A stretch of 64,000 bases of DNA from Cliona cf. orientalis (GCA_963930775.1 OZ005706.1:7122428-7186427); one strand, 5' to 3'; shown: positions 50,231 through 61,725, numbered from the stretch's first letter. Made by a program: numbers and translations. Notes: generated by a model not told the origin, from the sequence alone.

Positions 50231-53200
50231 TTACTTGGATGGTGTGTAGAATGCCAGTCCAAGAGCTGAAAGGATGGCAGTAGCAAACACTGCATAGCCA
50301 GCTCTGTACGTGAACTCCATAGTGAACCCTCGACCTGTGTCCCAGTACTGAAGGGAGAGAGAGAGGGAGGGAGAGTGGAGGGGGAGAGAAAGAGAGAGAG
50401 CGTGAGTGAGTGAGAGGGAGGGAGAGAGAGAGAGAAGAGGGATAGAGGGGTGGGAGTGAAAGAGAGGGAGAGAAAAGGTCGCGTCCATATCACACAGAGT
50501 CTCTTTCTTCTCACCAAGTGCCTGACACTACTGGATATAGTTTATTGGAAAATTATAATAATAGTGTTGAAAAGGTGTTAACATTGATGACATTGTATCT
50601 GAAAATTGTATTAAACACGGATGTTTTCCAACATGCTATCCTGAGTTCATGTTGGAAATTTTGGAGAGTATGAGAATCATATTGGAAATAATTGATGTTC
50701 ATGTAGGAATATTTGAGAGTGTGAGAATCGTATAGGAAATAAGATTCAGCTACATCTGATTTGTATCAGAAATGTTATCAGTGTTGGAATTCGAAAGAGT
50801 GCGTGTTTTACCACGGTGTTGGAAAAGCAACCAAAATTTTTGAGTGTTGGAAAAATATCATTCCGAGTTCATGTAGGAATTACCACGGTGTTGGAAAAGC
50901 AACCAAAATTTTTTGAGTGTTGGAAAAATATCATTCCGAGTTCATGTAGGAATTACCACGGTGTTGGAAAAGCAACCAAAATTTTTTGAGTGTTTGAAAA
51001 ATATCATTCCTAGTTCATGTAGGAATTACCACGGTGTTGGAAAAGCAACCAAAATTTTTTGAGTGTTTGAAAAATATCATTCCTAGTTCATGTAGGAATT
51101 ATCACGGTGTTGGAAAAGCAACCAAAATTTTTGAGTGTTGGAAAAATATCATTCCGAGTTCATGTATAGGAATTTTCTAGAGTGTGAGAATCGTATAGGA
51201 AATAGTTATTAAGTGTTGGAAACATTTAAATTCAATAATAATGTGTGAATTGTATTGCAAAAGTGTTGAAAAGTAGTGCATGTGCAAGGCATGTGATCCA
51301 AGCTGAGTCAGCAATATTCAAAATCTATTGTGTCAAACATGCCGGGCTCTCTATAAGGAAGGCCTTGAGTAGTGGAGATCTACACATTGAAAATGAGTAC
51401 CTGAGGAAAGGAGGATCGATTCGGGTTTGTCTGCAAACTTAGAGTTCAGGCAGGAGGTAAGCTACAAATCACGTATGCATGCACTGGCAGCGGTGCCGGG
51501 ATGCTTTATAAAATTATACACAGAAACTAAGTATTGTTAGATTTACACGGTCATGTTTATCGTGAAGGATGTAGCCTCAAGGATAGCTAACTATAGTCTA
51601 GCGAGCTAAACCCTCTCTCGCTCGCCACACTAAGAAGCGAGCGAGAGTTTAAGCCAAAATACGCCCAAGCACCAACCGAGAATACTATTCGTGAAGATGC
51701 CTCCTGTTGGCTTGGTGGTCCCAGTAAGAACATCAATGGCCATAGAGACTGCTGGGCTTTGGATCGTTTTAATACGCATACAGTTCGTATTAGCTGAACT
51801 GCAATTGTCAAAGGTGTTGATCATTTATTGAATATGCTACTGACTTACAGGTGGTAGCTATACATTTGGACTATAAAAGTTTGTCTCGAAATAGATGTCA
51901 GTACAGAACCAAGAAGACGGTGATGGATGGAGTTTTGTAGAAGCTGGTTCGAGGAAATCCTGACACGTTAAGATCTTAGCTGCAGGAGATGGCGAGCGAC
52001 GCCGGTCCTTTGAGTTCAGAAGCAGTCGACCCATCACCAGAGGTGGAGGAATCAACCCTTTCCAACTCCACTAACTTGAAGTTAGTTTGTGTATGTGTGC
52101 GTGTGCAAATGGACGCGTGTGTATGTGGATGTGAATCATGCCCTTCGGGACAACCCTTGTGCGTATCTGTACGAGTTTGCACTAATTATGATTGAGATTG
52201 TGTAGCTAAGTTTGCACATAATATGGGGTAGTACTACAACTAAAATTAATGTTAATTATAGTAGCGATTCCGGACGCCGGATTTTTCGGCTCGATATCAC
52301 AAAGTGGCGGCAATAGCAATTCATACGGTTAAGGTATCAATAGCTTCCTCTCGATGAGGCCTATTCAGCGCTGGATGTTTCTTATTGAAAGGACAAAGCT
52401 TGTTCGAGTTACGCACTAAAATAGATTTTTACATACAAATTTCCATAGAGCTAAAAATCAAAATTGCAAAGCATGTGGTAAACCGATTAGCTTGATTCAA
52501 GGTTCAGAAGAAAGGCCATTCACTCTGCTAACTCGTAGTTTGTGTTTCCTGTTCATAGTAGCTAATTCCATTGCCAAGTTATGGCTGCTTTTATATTGCC
52601 ACAGGTCGATCGTCCGGAAACGCTAATTTTAAGTGGGTGAGTGTGCACATGTACTTGCAGTTATTGATAGGTATATTTCTAAAATTTCTATAGTGACACT
52701 GTGCCCAAGGGAGTAGTCCTGGGATCTACAGCATTAATTTTATCAAGTCCCTGATGAAAATTAATGGTAAGTCGTACACTTTTAATATTATATGACATTA
52801 CTAATAATAAATAATAATTATGTATTCTAACCAATTTGCAGGTATGTATACAGAATATTATATTAAAGGGAATGACTGGCCGTGAAGACCAGGAACCGGA
52901 GGGCCAATCCCACCCAGGTGGATCGCCTCATTTACAACGAATAAGGTTAATAATTAACTTGATCGTGAATTGCTATAATAATATCTATAATATATTATGA
53001 CATGTACATGTATATTAAAATTTTATCCATCACAATGCATGCTCAATATATTCTTTATTTAATCCTTATCACTTCATTCATTATAATATTATTATTATTC
53101 ATGATTCTTTTCACTTCATCACTATTATAATAATATTATGATCTATGTATATCATTATTTTCCTTGTGATCATTAATATTATATTATTTTTATTTAGTGA

Positions 53201-53651
53201 TTATCATTTTATTTCCAATATTATTATAACACGTTTTTAACATATCTGAACCGTGATTTCCAATTGAATTACAATAATATTTTCCAACAATACCCAAGAA
53301 TAGATATAAAACCAACAGGGTAATTTCAACAGTATTATCATACTTTTCCAGTGGTATCGCAATGGTTTCCCAAGAAAAACGCGCGCATAATTTCGCACAC
53401 TTCTCCACTACAATTCCTACTATTAGAATTACCCCTGATCTGTGGAAAATTCATATACTTTCAAAACACATTTCCTACAGCTTTTTCCAGTAGTGTGAGT
53501 CCATTGATACAGTGGTAGGTGAACGGTAGAGCTATCATAAACTTGCATGAAGTCCAGAGTGCTGGGTTCTGAGCTAAGCTTTCAAATGTCTTGATGAACT
53601 CTTGGAAGTTGCCACCACTGATCAAGTATTCAATGGAGAGAATGGAAACAG
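50231..53651 (-). CDS. SDHC: Succinate dehydrogenase cytochrome b subunit, last two exons
   Basis: Exon 53651-53479 encodes ...GGNFQEFIKTFESLAQNPAL...KFMIALPFTYHCINGLTLL, and exon 50347-50231 encodes YWDTGRGFTMEF...FATAILSALGLAFYTPSK with a TAA stop. Together they match the second and third membrane helices and C-terminus of SDHC, the membrane anchor and ubiquinone/haem site of complex II. The TYHxxNG histidine is at the place of the haem ligand. The donor of the first exon is uncertain: GCT|GTAGGA keeps frame but adds three residues. The 3.1-kb intron holds GA-rich, 73-bp tandem and AT-rich sequence. Earlier exons were not found before the MRPL41 copy at 54371, so this may be a fragment. Relics of its 3' end lie near 735 and 60250. 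Confidence 0.7.
50811..51175. repeat. 73-bp tandem repeat in SDHC intron
   Basis: Five copies of a unit beginning CCACGGTGTTGGAAAAGCAA start at 50811, 50883, 50956, 51029 and 51102. Degenerate relatives (TGTAGGAATTTGAGAGTGTG) extend from about 50620 to 51240. The exon border at 53479 is followed by similar GGAAA-rich sequence. Confidence 0.85.
51241..53478. other. SDHC intron / possible small gene, unresolved
   Basis: A + strand ATG at 51989 opens 30 acidic/serine-rich codons (MASDAGPLSSEAVD...) up to a possible GTTAGT donor at 52081. Further short open pieces at 52264-52335 and 52841-52884 cannot be joined in one consistent phase. From 52950 to 53460 the sequence is AT-rich with no coding signal. 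No gene is claimed. Confidence 0.3.
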
Positions 53652-53802
53652 CTGCAGTACAGGAGAGGGGAAACAAACTATATAGCATAAATTCAGTACA
53701 ATATCCTTATTTTTTCTTCTCACAAATAACAAGGTACAAAATACCCCAACACACATGTATATATACAATCAGTGAGACACAGTCACACAATATCACCCCC
53801 CT

Positions 53803-53806
53803 CCCC

Positions 53807-53821
<15 letters not shown>
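53803..53821. repeat. C tract followed by (CA)n
   Basis: About 19 C in a row, then CACACACACACA. Part of the spacer between SDHC and the third MRPL41 copy. Confidence 0.9.
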
Positions 53822-53838
<17 letters not shown>

Positions 53839-54123
53839 GACCTCACCTGGAGTGATGATGGGATGGTTTTTCATGATTGAAATCATAAACCATTTTCATC
53901 TTTCTGTGATCTCCAATCTTTGAAAAATTGCATGGAATGGGGTCTGGGAATGAGACTAGACGTAGGCAGAGTGAGGCCAACTGATTTTTGATTAAAAGTA
54001 CGTGTCTGAAAGAAAAGCAAAAAGGGGACTTGCATGAATCCCAAAAAAAGAATAGCAAGACACTTCAATCATGACATTGTATGATGTAACTATACAGGAA
54101 ACATCATAGATACAGTACTGTTA

Positions 54124-54355
54124 GGGGGCTTGTCCAAAGTCCGTGTGGAAAAATTAACGTCATTGTGACGTTAACTTTTTACCCCCCTCCCCCCCTCCTC
54201 TTAGCGTCACAGCAGTTCGGTTAACCACGCCCCTTTTTGCGAGTCCCGCCCACTTTTCTAGCAATGCAATTGCATAACGTCATGGACTAAGACCCCCTCC
54301 CCCCCTAACGTCATAATGACGCTAATTTTTCCACAAGGACTTTGGACAAGCCCCC
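54124..54355. mobile_element. 232-bp MITE with TTA target duplication
   Basis: The ends GGGGGCTTGTCCAAAGTCC and GGACTTTGGACAAGCCCCC are inverted for about 50 bases. The flanks repeat TTA (54121-54123, 54356-54358). The first MRPL41 copy shows the empty site CTGTTAATGATACTG at 1633-1647. TTA duplication with short inverted repeats is typical of PIF/Harbinger-type MITEs. Confidence 0.9.
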
Positions 54356-54370
54356 TTAATGATACTGTTC

Positions 54371-55004
54371 ATTATGTAGTAACATTTGGGCTAGATGAAG
54401 TACGTACCTTCACTGGCTTGTAGTGAGTCCAGTGGTTGCACTATGCTGAGAATATCCTCAGCTGTGATGGGCTTGGCTACCACATAGGGAGTCTTGTAGG
54501 ACACATAAGCTTGAGCTGCATGTTGGTGAGTGTGTATGGGGGGATTAAAGGTATATATTATTTTTCCAAAGTAGATACAGCAAATACCTCAAATCCATCC
54601 AGGTTTAGTACCAGTATTTCTAGTATTCTGTGCTTGGTGATGATAAATCCACCCTGTAAAAATTATATCATCAATCAAAATATTAATTGTGAGATTATGC
54701 CAATAATATGATTATAGTTTACCTTTTCTAGTGTGCCGGCCAGTACCTTTAGCTCCAATACCTGAAAGCAATGATTAATAATTAGATCCTAGTTTAATAT
54801 CAAGAGAAATCTTTGCTCGGGATTCTATAATAGAGCCCTTCGAATTCGGTCTTCTAAATCATGTAGAAACCTCCTAGTAAAACAGTGCATGTCTAACTAT
54901 TAAATAGTTTGGTGAGTTTTTGTTTTCTCATTTGATTTTGAGGTCATGACCCCTCTGGTGCATGTGGTGGCTCCTCTGAGAAAGCCTCGGAAAAGACCTG
55001 TCAT
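54371..55004 (-). pseudogene. MRPL41: Broken copy of MRPL41 (copy C)
   Basis: The four exon regions are recognisable (start near 55004, MTGLFRGFLRGAT; GIGAKGTGRHTRK near 54760-54725; ILVPNLDGFE near 54600). Exon 1 is changed after MTSK and lacks the donor. The last exon has a 1-base deletion right after its acceptor (CTCAAGCTTATG). It precedes unit VIII, as the other copies precede units I and III. Confidence 0.8.
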
Positions 55005-55488
55005 CACCTACACAATTGAGGCACAATCTCACTCCTCTTTTCCTCAGACTTTCCTATCTGACATAATATATTAATAATAAAGCAACCAAAAAAATTTAAT
55101 GGACTCATCACTAGTGTCCATGAGACCCCTTTTGAAGACCATCAGAAAACAGTGGTATTAATCAAGGCTTGAAAGCAAGATTCTTGCCATAGCCTGTTGG
55201 TAACCATACAAACACATCGTATCCGTCGTAAATCGCTTTCATGGACAAGCGCTACTCCACTTCTAGAGACACCAGACATTTGCAACTTGAAAAGAGCATA
55301 GATAGATAGGTAGATTTTTTATGTCACGCATAAAAAATGCATCAAGGAAACACACTCGGGCCACCCAAAGAAATCGTCGCTAGCTCCGCCTCTTGATCGC
55401 ACGTTACGCGCACGCGCATACGTATACGCCCACGTTGACATTCGTCATCATAATAATAATTATTATACTATTGGCGTCAGCGCTATAA
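55005..55488. other. Spacer paralogous to 36100-36540
   Basis: The segment from AAGCAACCA (55081) through CACGTTGACATTCGTCATCA matches the region upstream of unit VI, with small indels. No gene. Confidence 0.55.
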
Positions 55489-55497
55489 TTATAATAA

Positions 55498-55985
55498 CAC
55501 TGTGTCTACCGTACCGGCACCGGTACCCAAGATTTAGTGCTTGGAGTACCGGCAACTATATTATATAGCTATAGATCCCAGCCCCCGAAGGGGGCTGGGA
55601 TCTATAGCTATACTAATAGCCACTATTAAATACTGAGCGCTAGACGGCTAGTGAGGCTAGTAGCGCGTGGTTGGGTTTCGGTAATCGGTAGGAGACGAGG
55701 GGGGTTTGGTTTTAGGGTATGGTTGTTGACCAAGGGTTAGTATTATAGTGACAAGGTGTATAAAGGTGGCAAAAAACGGTATCCAGCAGCGGCGAGCCGG
55801 GTTGGTACAGTGGGCTAGGGCTGGGACTGGTGGAGCGGTGGTCGTGGGTTCGAATCCCGCTTGGATCTTTGGATTTTTTTTTTTTCTTCCACTTTCGAAA
55901 ATTTTCTAAGTTTTTTGGCGGGCTATTATGCCGGTACTCGAAGCGCTAAATTATCAGTACCGGTGCCGGTACGGTAGACACAGCC
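55498..55985. mobile_element. 488-bp inverted-repeat element with Pol III promoter motifs
   Basis: CTGTGTCTACCGTACCGGCA and its exact inverted copy bound the element for at least 27 bases. A 9-bp repeat TTATAATAA flanks it (55489-55497 and 55986-55994). It lies between ATAATAACA and CCTTATAAT, where unit VI (36560) has continuous sequence. Inside are a 50-bp palindrome (GATCCCAGCCCCCGAAGG, 55563-55612) and a tRNA-like segment. A 9-bp duplication is common for Mutator-type elements; the superfamily is not proven. Confidence 0.75.
55796..55878 (+). other. tRNA-like Pol III promoter (A box, B box, T-run)
   Basis: TGGTACAGTGG (55803-55813) fits the A-box consensus TRGYNNARNGG. GGTTCGAATCC (55847-55857) fits the B box exactly, 44 bases downstream as in a tRNA gene. 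GTGGG and CCCGC form a T-arm stem. A run of 12 T begins at 55873. The acceptor ends do not pair, so it is a tRNA-derived, SINE-like module and not a working tRNA gene. Confidence 0.55.
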
Positions 55986-56225
55986 TTATAATAATAATAA
56001 AAATTATTATAATATTTATAAGGCTACTATAATTATAATTATTATACTAGAGTATCCTATTTTCCCAGACATTTTGGCGCTTTTTCCCTCCCCTTTTTTC
56101 ATGGGTACGACCTTCCCCATTTTTTTCGAGTGCCTGGGTACGAGGCTAGACTTGAGACAGCTCGCAGAAGTCGTGTGTGCAAATTTTTATAGTAGCTACT
56201 ACTGATTTGTTGATACGGAACACAA

Positions 56226-58847
56226 ATGGCTGAAGGAATCGACCGTGATATTCTCTCCAAGGTTGACGACACAAGTTTTGGTGAGTGCCACTTCTCGCGC
56301 ACCACGCCCACAATCTGAGGGCGTGATTAATATTACTACTTGGTGCGGGTGATATAAGCTCGGTGCCTGCTGTTCTGATAGCGCTTATACTAGATAGGAG
56401 TTTATAATTTTTCAGGAGAAGGAAATCAGATGTATTTGAGTGCTTTAATAGTAGGGGAAAGCAGGGCTTTTGGGGGGCCAGGGGGAGGGGGCGGGGCTGA
56501 TCCCACAATGTCATGTACCATTGAAATGCATAATATATTATACCTGTTTGTGGATAGATTATTAAATGTCATATACAGTGGAAGATGATTGGAATGTGGT
56601 GTTTGAAGAGTGCAGTCCACTAGCTTCTAAGTGGCAGCTGTTTAGCACCTACCTTGGTCTCAAGATGTCGATTATCGATCGCATCAAGAGTGATTTCCCC
56701 AGCGATAGCCTCAGCTGTTTGCACGAAGCTCTCAAGGAGTGGATCAAAATGAACTACAACACAGAGAGATTTGGTAAACCATCGTGGAAAACTTTACTCT
56801 ATGCCATCGCGAAGATTGATAAGCTACTATTCAATAGGCTGGCAACTGAGCACCCAGGTACATGTAGGTATATACATGTACGTACATGTAGTACTAGCCT
56901 CGTCCCCAGGCTCAAGAGAGCCTAGGAACAAGGCTATTAAATGTAGTACTAGCTATAATATAGCTACTGCCAGATAATTATTTTCATAATTGCATAAATT
57001 ATTTGATTGTATATTGTTTACTGAAGGAACTATGCCCAATCCTGGGGAAGCCAGTGGTGAGGTTTAATAGTATTAAAAAAAAAACGAATAGCTGCAACAT
57101 TTAAATGTACCGGAATCATCTACGATTGGATTCGATTCCAGTCCCCCCACGCTTACCCTTGAACAGAAAGGGAGGGTGTGCTCCAAGTCACAAAGCATTG
57201 TATACAAATTCCAAGAGCTTTTCATAGCAATGAGAAAATCACTGTGACAGAAACAGATCTTGGCAAGAGTGCATTTAGGACTCTTGGTCTCGGTTAAGAT
57301 CTATCGTTTTTATTCGAATACTAGCCGTGGCTACTATTTAATTTCAGCCTTGCTGGAGTGCGGCTACTAATCGAGGGCGGCTTTTTAATATTAATTTGGA
57401 GCAATACCTCTTGGTGATATTGACACAATAGACTTGATAATTTTCAGGACTGATTTTCGAATATTGGAGACAGATGATATCGATCAATAAACAAGCAGCA
57501 GAACCAAGCTAAGGACGTTTTTCTCCCATGTTTTTGCCTCGAACCATAAACGATCATTCATAGCTTGCGATCGTGGCTACGCCCACTTAATTGTGTTCGC
57601 GCATGCGTGCGGCTACTATTCGAGGGCTCGTGCCCAGCCTCTTTATCATGTCAGAGGCTGGGCACGAGACTATACAAGGGTGGGGTCACAGTCGAGGTCA
57701 TTATTAAAATGTAGTGACATTTAAATTTGACGATGCGGCTGCCATTTTGGCGGAAGCGCCGGTCATAGCTACCTAGCCTCGCGAGCCAGCCCCTCCTACG
57801 CAAAGGTCATACCGGTATCCTAGCCAAGACACAATGCAAGAGTCACTCTCTTCTCAGGTGGGGATTGCTCTAGCTGCAAAGTACAGAGCAAGTGCTGTGG
57901 AACAATTATTGCCAAAATACTTACAGCAGCGACTTACTTATTTGAGCCGATGTTCCCTCTCCTGGATCGGCTTGGTGGGGGAGGGGGCACTGCTCTTTTA
58001 GCTGGTCCTTCAGGGCCTCAGCCAGATACCAACTTGAGTTGGGGTGGGGGGATGGAGTTGGTAATAAAATCGATAGCTATCTTTCACTAGAGAACAGAGC
58101 AGCCTAGAAATAGCACACGAGGGCCGCTATAAGACTGCGCATGCATGAACCCCTGTACACCTTATTTTGCATGCACCATACTCCAATTGTTCCATTACAG
58201 ATGCTATCACGTCTATATTGGCTGCTGGATCAGGACATGGTGTAGATCTAGCAACAGCCATGGGAGACTTAAAGAAAGTAAAAGAAATCACTGAGGAGAA
58301 ACATCCACTCACGGATATAGGCATAGATGAAGGAGCTCCTATCCTCCGTTTTGCAGCAGCATGTGGAAGCTTGGAACTAGTACAACTCTCCATTACTCAT
58401 TTAAACTGCGACCCTAATATTGCTCTACCTGTTGAGTACCAGGGTAAGACTACTGGATTGGGGGGTAGAATTGCCCTTCATCTTGCTGCCGAAGGAGGAC
58501 ATCTGCAGGTCATCAAGTATTTAGTGGAACAGTGTAAATGTAATCCATCGCACTCTGACTGTGAGGGAGTAACACCGCTTCACATGGCAGCCCAGTGTGG
58601 TCATCTTGAGGTAGTGCAGTACCTCACCCTGGAGCAGCGCTGTGACCCACAGTGTACTAACAAGAAAAATAACACTCCTCTTCATGACGCTGCCTCATTT
58701 GGCCACCTTCAACTTGTTACGTTCTTTGTTGAAGTGCTCCACTGTCCTCCTAACGTTAGAGGAGTCCGCAACATGACACCATTGGAACTAGCGCGCAGCC
58801 AAAGTCGCCAGGGTGTTGTACAGTATTTAGAGTCCAAGCTTCAGTGA
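56226..58847 (+). CDS. Short Death / ankyrin protein, unit VIII (326 aa)
   Basis: Exons 56226-56280, 56579-56857 and 58201-58847 are in phase and open for 326 codons. The leader is MAEGIDRDILSKVDDTSFG. The Death domain (residues 19-111) reads DDWNVVFEECSPLASKWQLF...SCLHEALKEWIK...SWKTLLYAIAKID. The ankyrin part (112-326) has five to six repeats like unit VI, with an added TDIGID segment near residue 150. A decayed stub of the unnamed-domain exon remains in the intron (57090-57265, in-frame TGA), so the domain was lost after the unit was made. It is the paralogue of unit VI within the segmental duplication. Confidence 0.78.
57090..57265 (+). pseudogene. Stub of the unnamed-domain exon in unit VIII
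   Basis: LTLEQKGRVCS.SQS.VYKFQELF can be followed before a TGA (CTG TGA, near 57245). Homology ends at about 57265. In unit V the same exon is 779 bases and open. Confidence 0.75.
57266..58200. other. Intron of unit VIII
   Basis: 57300-57790 has a GGCTACTATT/GAGGCTGGGCACGAG repeat mix with no gene; 57810-58200 matches the intron of unit VI. No exon is supported. Confidence 0.5.
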
Positions 58848-59500
58848 ACTGTATTGTAATTCGATCGTATATTAAACTTCAGTGAACCATATTTACTATA
58901 ACAACTAATATATATACTGTGTGTAAGGCTTACTTCTTGAGATTTTGCTGCTATAATATCTATTTTCTGATGATTAATAATTATTATTAATTTGAGACAA
59001 AACATGCAACTGTAAATGATAGTAATTATTACTGAATGCATTAAATATGCACATAATAATAATTGATAGTGCATGCACGTGGTATATAGCATAATAATAA
59101 TAATAATAAACCGCAGGATTGATACAATGTCATAGTAATACAGCAAGTCCGTGCTAGCTCCATCTCACGATTAATATGTAGCACACATTCAATAATAAAC
59201 TTTGTAATTTAGACTCAATCTATTATGAGACACTATATACCATATCCCCAGTAGCACTATAGCTGCATGCATGGTAAAAACGGTACATGTGATAAAAGGT
59301 CGTCAACATGGTGCCTAATTGCGAAGATAGAGTCTGAGATGACTCTTGACTTCGAAAGTGACAAACTCAATGCTTCAATTACAGAGATGAACTTGACAGT
59401 GCAGTACAGCTTCCAAACTTCAGCTGCAGATCAGTCGGGTCATGGACGGTATGCTAGAAATTATTATATAGTACATCTCTGCAAAAACTATTGGATCAAC
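58848..59500. other. Spacer after unit VIII
   Basis: AT-rich 3' flank nearly identical to 39871-40190, then 59270-59470, which is similar to 49255-49440 after unit VII. No gene. Confidence 0.5.
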
Positions 59501-59875
59501 CATGGGTTATCTCAGTTGCACTCACTTCTAGTCACATGAAAATGCTGCATGATGAGAAATCACCATAATTATTCTTTAATTTGTACACCTACCATTGTTA
59601 CATGATGATTGTTTCCGTAGTATTGATCGATAAGCACAATACTGCTTTCTATACTTGGTATCATCTAATCTACGTTCTGTAAGAACGTGACTTGCCTTAA
59701 AATAATTCATATGTTTAATAATGGACTGCAGTATTGTGACTACTGATCAATACTATGAAAACAATTGCTATCATGTAACAATGGCAAGTGAAGGAATTAA
59801 AGGATCTGATGATTTCTTGTCAGTCTTTTGTTGACTCGCATGTGCTAGAAGCAAGTGCAACTCAGATAACCCATG
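59501..59875. mobile_element. 375-bp hairpin MITE with CATGGGTTATCT termini
   Basis: CATGGGTTATCTCAGTTGCA and its inverted copy form the ends, and most of the interior also pairs (ATTGTTACATGATGATTG against CAATTGCTATCATGTAACAAT). It forms nearly one long hairpin. No coding region. Confidence 0.75.
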
Positions 59876-60302
59876 TTAGGTTGATATGACCCACTGATTT
59901 TTGCAGCTAGAGTGCAGGTTAGCTATATGGATTACACAACTCAAGAAGTTCGACCAGCCATACTTCAGAGAAAATAGCATGCAGCTTAGCTATAACGTAT
60001 TCGCTGGATACATGCGTTAGATACTTCACATACTTATCGATTTTCAAGTCACAGAAAAGCTCTAGCGAGGTCCTGAATTTTCTCATATTTACCTCATAGA
60101 TTACCGTACCACCATAAATTACCTCATAACCACAGAAAGTAAATAGCTACTGGGAATTAACTATACTCTATTAATGAACAACTGGCACAATTATTATTGT
60201 AACATGTAGACCTACATGTAGTTCACGTCACATTCCACAATCCTGGTACTGGATCCACATTGCTGTTTGCTTGGAGGATCAATAAAGTTACAAGACTTAG
60301 TG

Positions 60303-60600
60303 CTAAACTCGCTCTCCTGACACACACAAAGTTCGCAGTAGGGGACCAGTCTTGGTCAGGGTGCGGGGCCGAGCGCCAATTAGCTGTTTGGTACAAGCCT
60401 CCAGCGTAGCAGCGTAACCGACAAACATCACGTTACCAGCCTGAGAAGCTGGTCCAATCATCTTCAGAATCAGCCGGGTGATGTTAAACATTCAACATTC
60501 TCTTGTAGAATTCCAAGTGCGTCTCACTCGGTTTGAGGTCTTGGAGAGCCGCCCTTCATCGTGGACCAAAGTTTAAGAGATGGAGAGTTCAAGACTGACG
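60303..60600 (-). pseudogene. UBASH3/TULA-type phosphatase exon fragment (copy 2, uninterrupted)
   Basis: The - strand encodes THxxNSTREC, then after a frameshift FNITRLILKMIGPASQAGNV, FVGYAATLEACTKQLIGA. Compared with copy 1, the catalytic-site histidine in VGHAATLEACT is tyrosine here and the KIPYCG segment is damaged. It lies between unit VIII and the unit IX leader, the same place as copy 1, and gives the empty site for the retrotransposon at 40347-41880. Confidence 0.7.
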
Positions 60601-61091
60601 GGACACTTAGCAGTTAAACATAATTTGCCTCAAGATGAACTTTACGAGCCCCACCTACTTTAGGCTCGCGAGCTAGGGGCGAGTCCATAAATTGAGCCAC
60701 ACCCACTTTAGGTTTACTGAGCTTCGTAATATCATCGTTCACTAGAATTTCGCGATTTTTTCTTGCCAGCGAAGCAAGTCAGTGAAATTCGTGTCTCTGT
60801 AATCTACGCAATCCACGTCTCAGAGAAGTCCTTTCGCGTTCACCTCCGCTTAGATTGTCACATACTTTTATCATTTCACGCCAAGTAAGTCAGTATTAAA
60901 GATCTGTACGTTCGCCGCGGTGGAATGGAGAGATATTAAAGCACCCACCATTTTTGCTTTTCCTAGAGTCGTTGATCTGCTGGTGTCGTCCAGGCTCCGC
61001 CCAACCCTCTCCCTGGCCAATCAGATTGTCGTCAGATCTGCCACGCCCTCCTATTTTCACTTTTTTGATCAACAATAATTAATATCAGCTG

Positions 61092-61331
61092 ATGTGTGAT
61101 TTGTGTGTTGTGTGGTGGGCGTGGTTTGGGTCACTCCTGCACGGAGCGTCCTGGTTGGTCATTGCCCTGCGTCTCATCATGTCTGGAGATGTTGAGCTCA
61201 ACCCTGGACCTATCGACCAAGGTTGGCCTCTCAGCAATGCCTGCCATCAGTGCCGTTCATTAATGATATTCATGATATTATTTTTATAGAAGATCAAGAG
61301 ATTCTCTCTAAAGTGGATGACACAACTTTGG
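61092..61331 (+). CDS. 2A leader of unit IX, rest not in window
   Basis: Exons 61092-61221 and 61290-61331 encode MCDLCVVWWAWFGSLLHGAS..., then SGDVELNPGP (residues 31-40), then EDQEILSKVDDTTLG, with donors GTTGGC and GTATGT. They are nearly identical to the first two exons of unit VII. In unit VII the Death exon follows after 2 kb. Here the matching intron ends near 63415, where homology breaks and no Death exon follows up to 64000. The gene may continue beyond the window or be truncated. Confidence 0.65.
61158..61211 (+). other. 2A-type ribosome-skipping signal of unit IX
   Basis: SGDVELNPGP with all invariant residues, preceded by IALRLIM. It is unchanged relative to unit VII although the surrounding leader has substitutions (LLL to LLH, VV to VI), which suggests constraint on the motif. 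Confidence 0.8.
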
Positions 61332-61359
61332 GTATGTAACTGTGTGATGATATTAATTT

Positions 61360-61725
61360 TACCCCGTGCATGTGTGCAAGGGGTAAAGTAATAGATTTTG
61401 TATGTCGTCTGTTGTCATGTGTCAGCACAAAAATCGCCAGATCTGGAGATCTAGGCATCTGAGCGACTAGTAAGTACAATGTTTCCATCAATATCATCGA
61501 AAAACCGGCCTCAGTATGTGCTTTGAATTATTTGGTACGACCCACAAGCATCATAAATACTTCATTTTATTGGCCATGCCTATGGACACTACCACTATGT
61601 GCTTTCTGCTCATGCACACAACCTGGCACAATATGTAGGTAAATATCATCAATAGGCTGCTGGCGTGATCTCTGACATCGACACTGCAGTGCACGGGATA
61701 TGTGCTCCATAGAGCTCTAGTTTTC
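61360..61725. repeat. ACCCCGTGC family, copy after unit IX leader
   Basis: The position and sequence match the copy at 42780-43160, so it was duplicated with the block. Confidence 0.6.

Noticed and set aside
51587-51824. A - strand exon with a hydrophobic C-terminal part
   Set aside because: Two overlapping frames are equally open, no family is recognised, and it does not match any SDHC segment.
51989-52884. A small + strand gene inside the SDHC intron
   Set aside because: Several short open pieces with plausible splice sites exist, but no combination keeps one frame, and nothing was recognised.
55796-55878. A functional tRNA gene
   Set aside because: The A and B boxes are good, but the acceptor stem does not pair and no plausible anticodon arm is seen.
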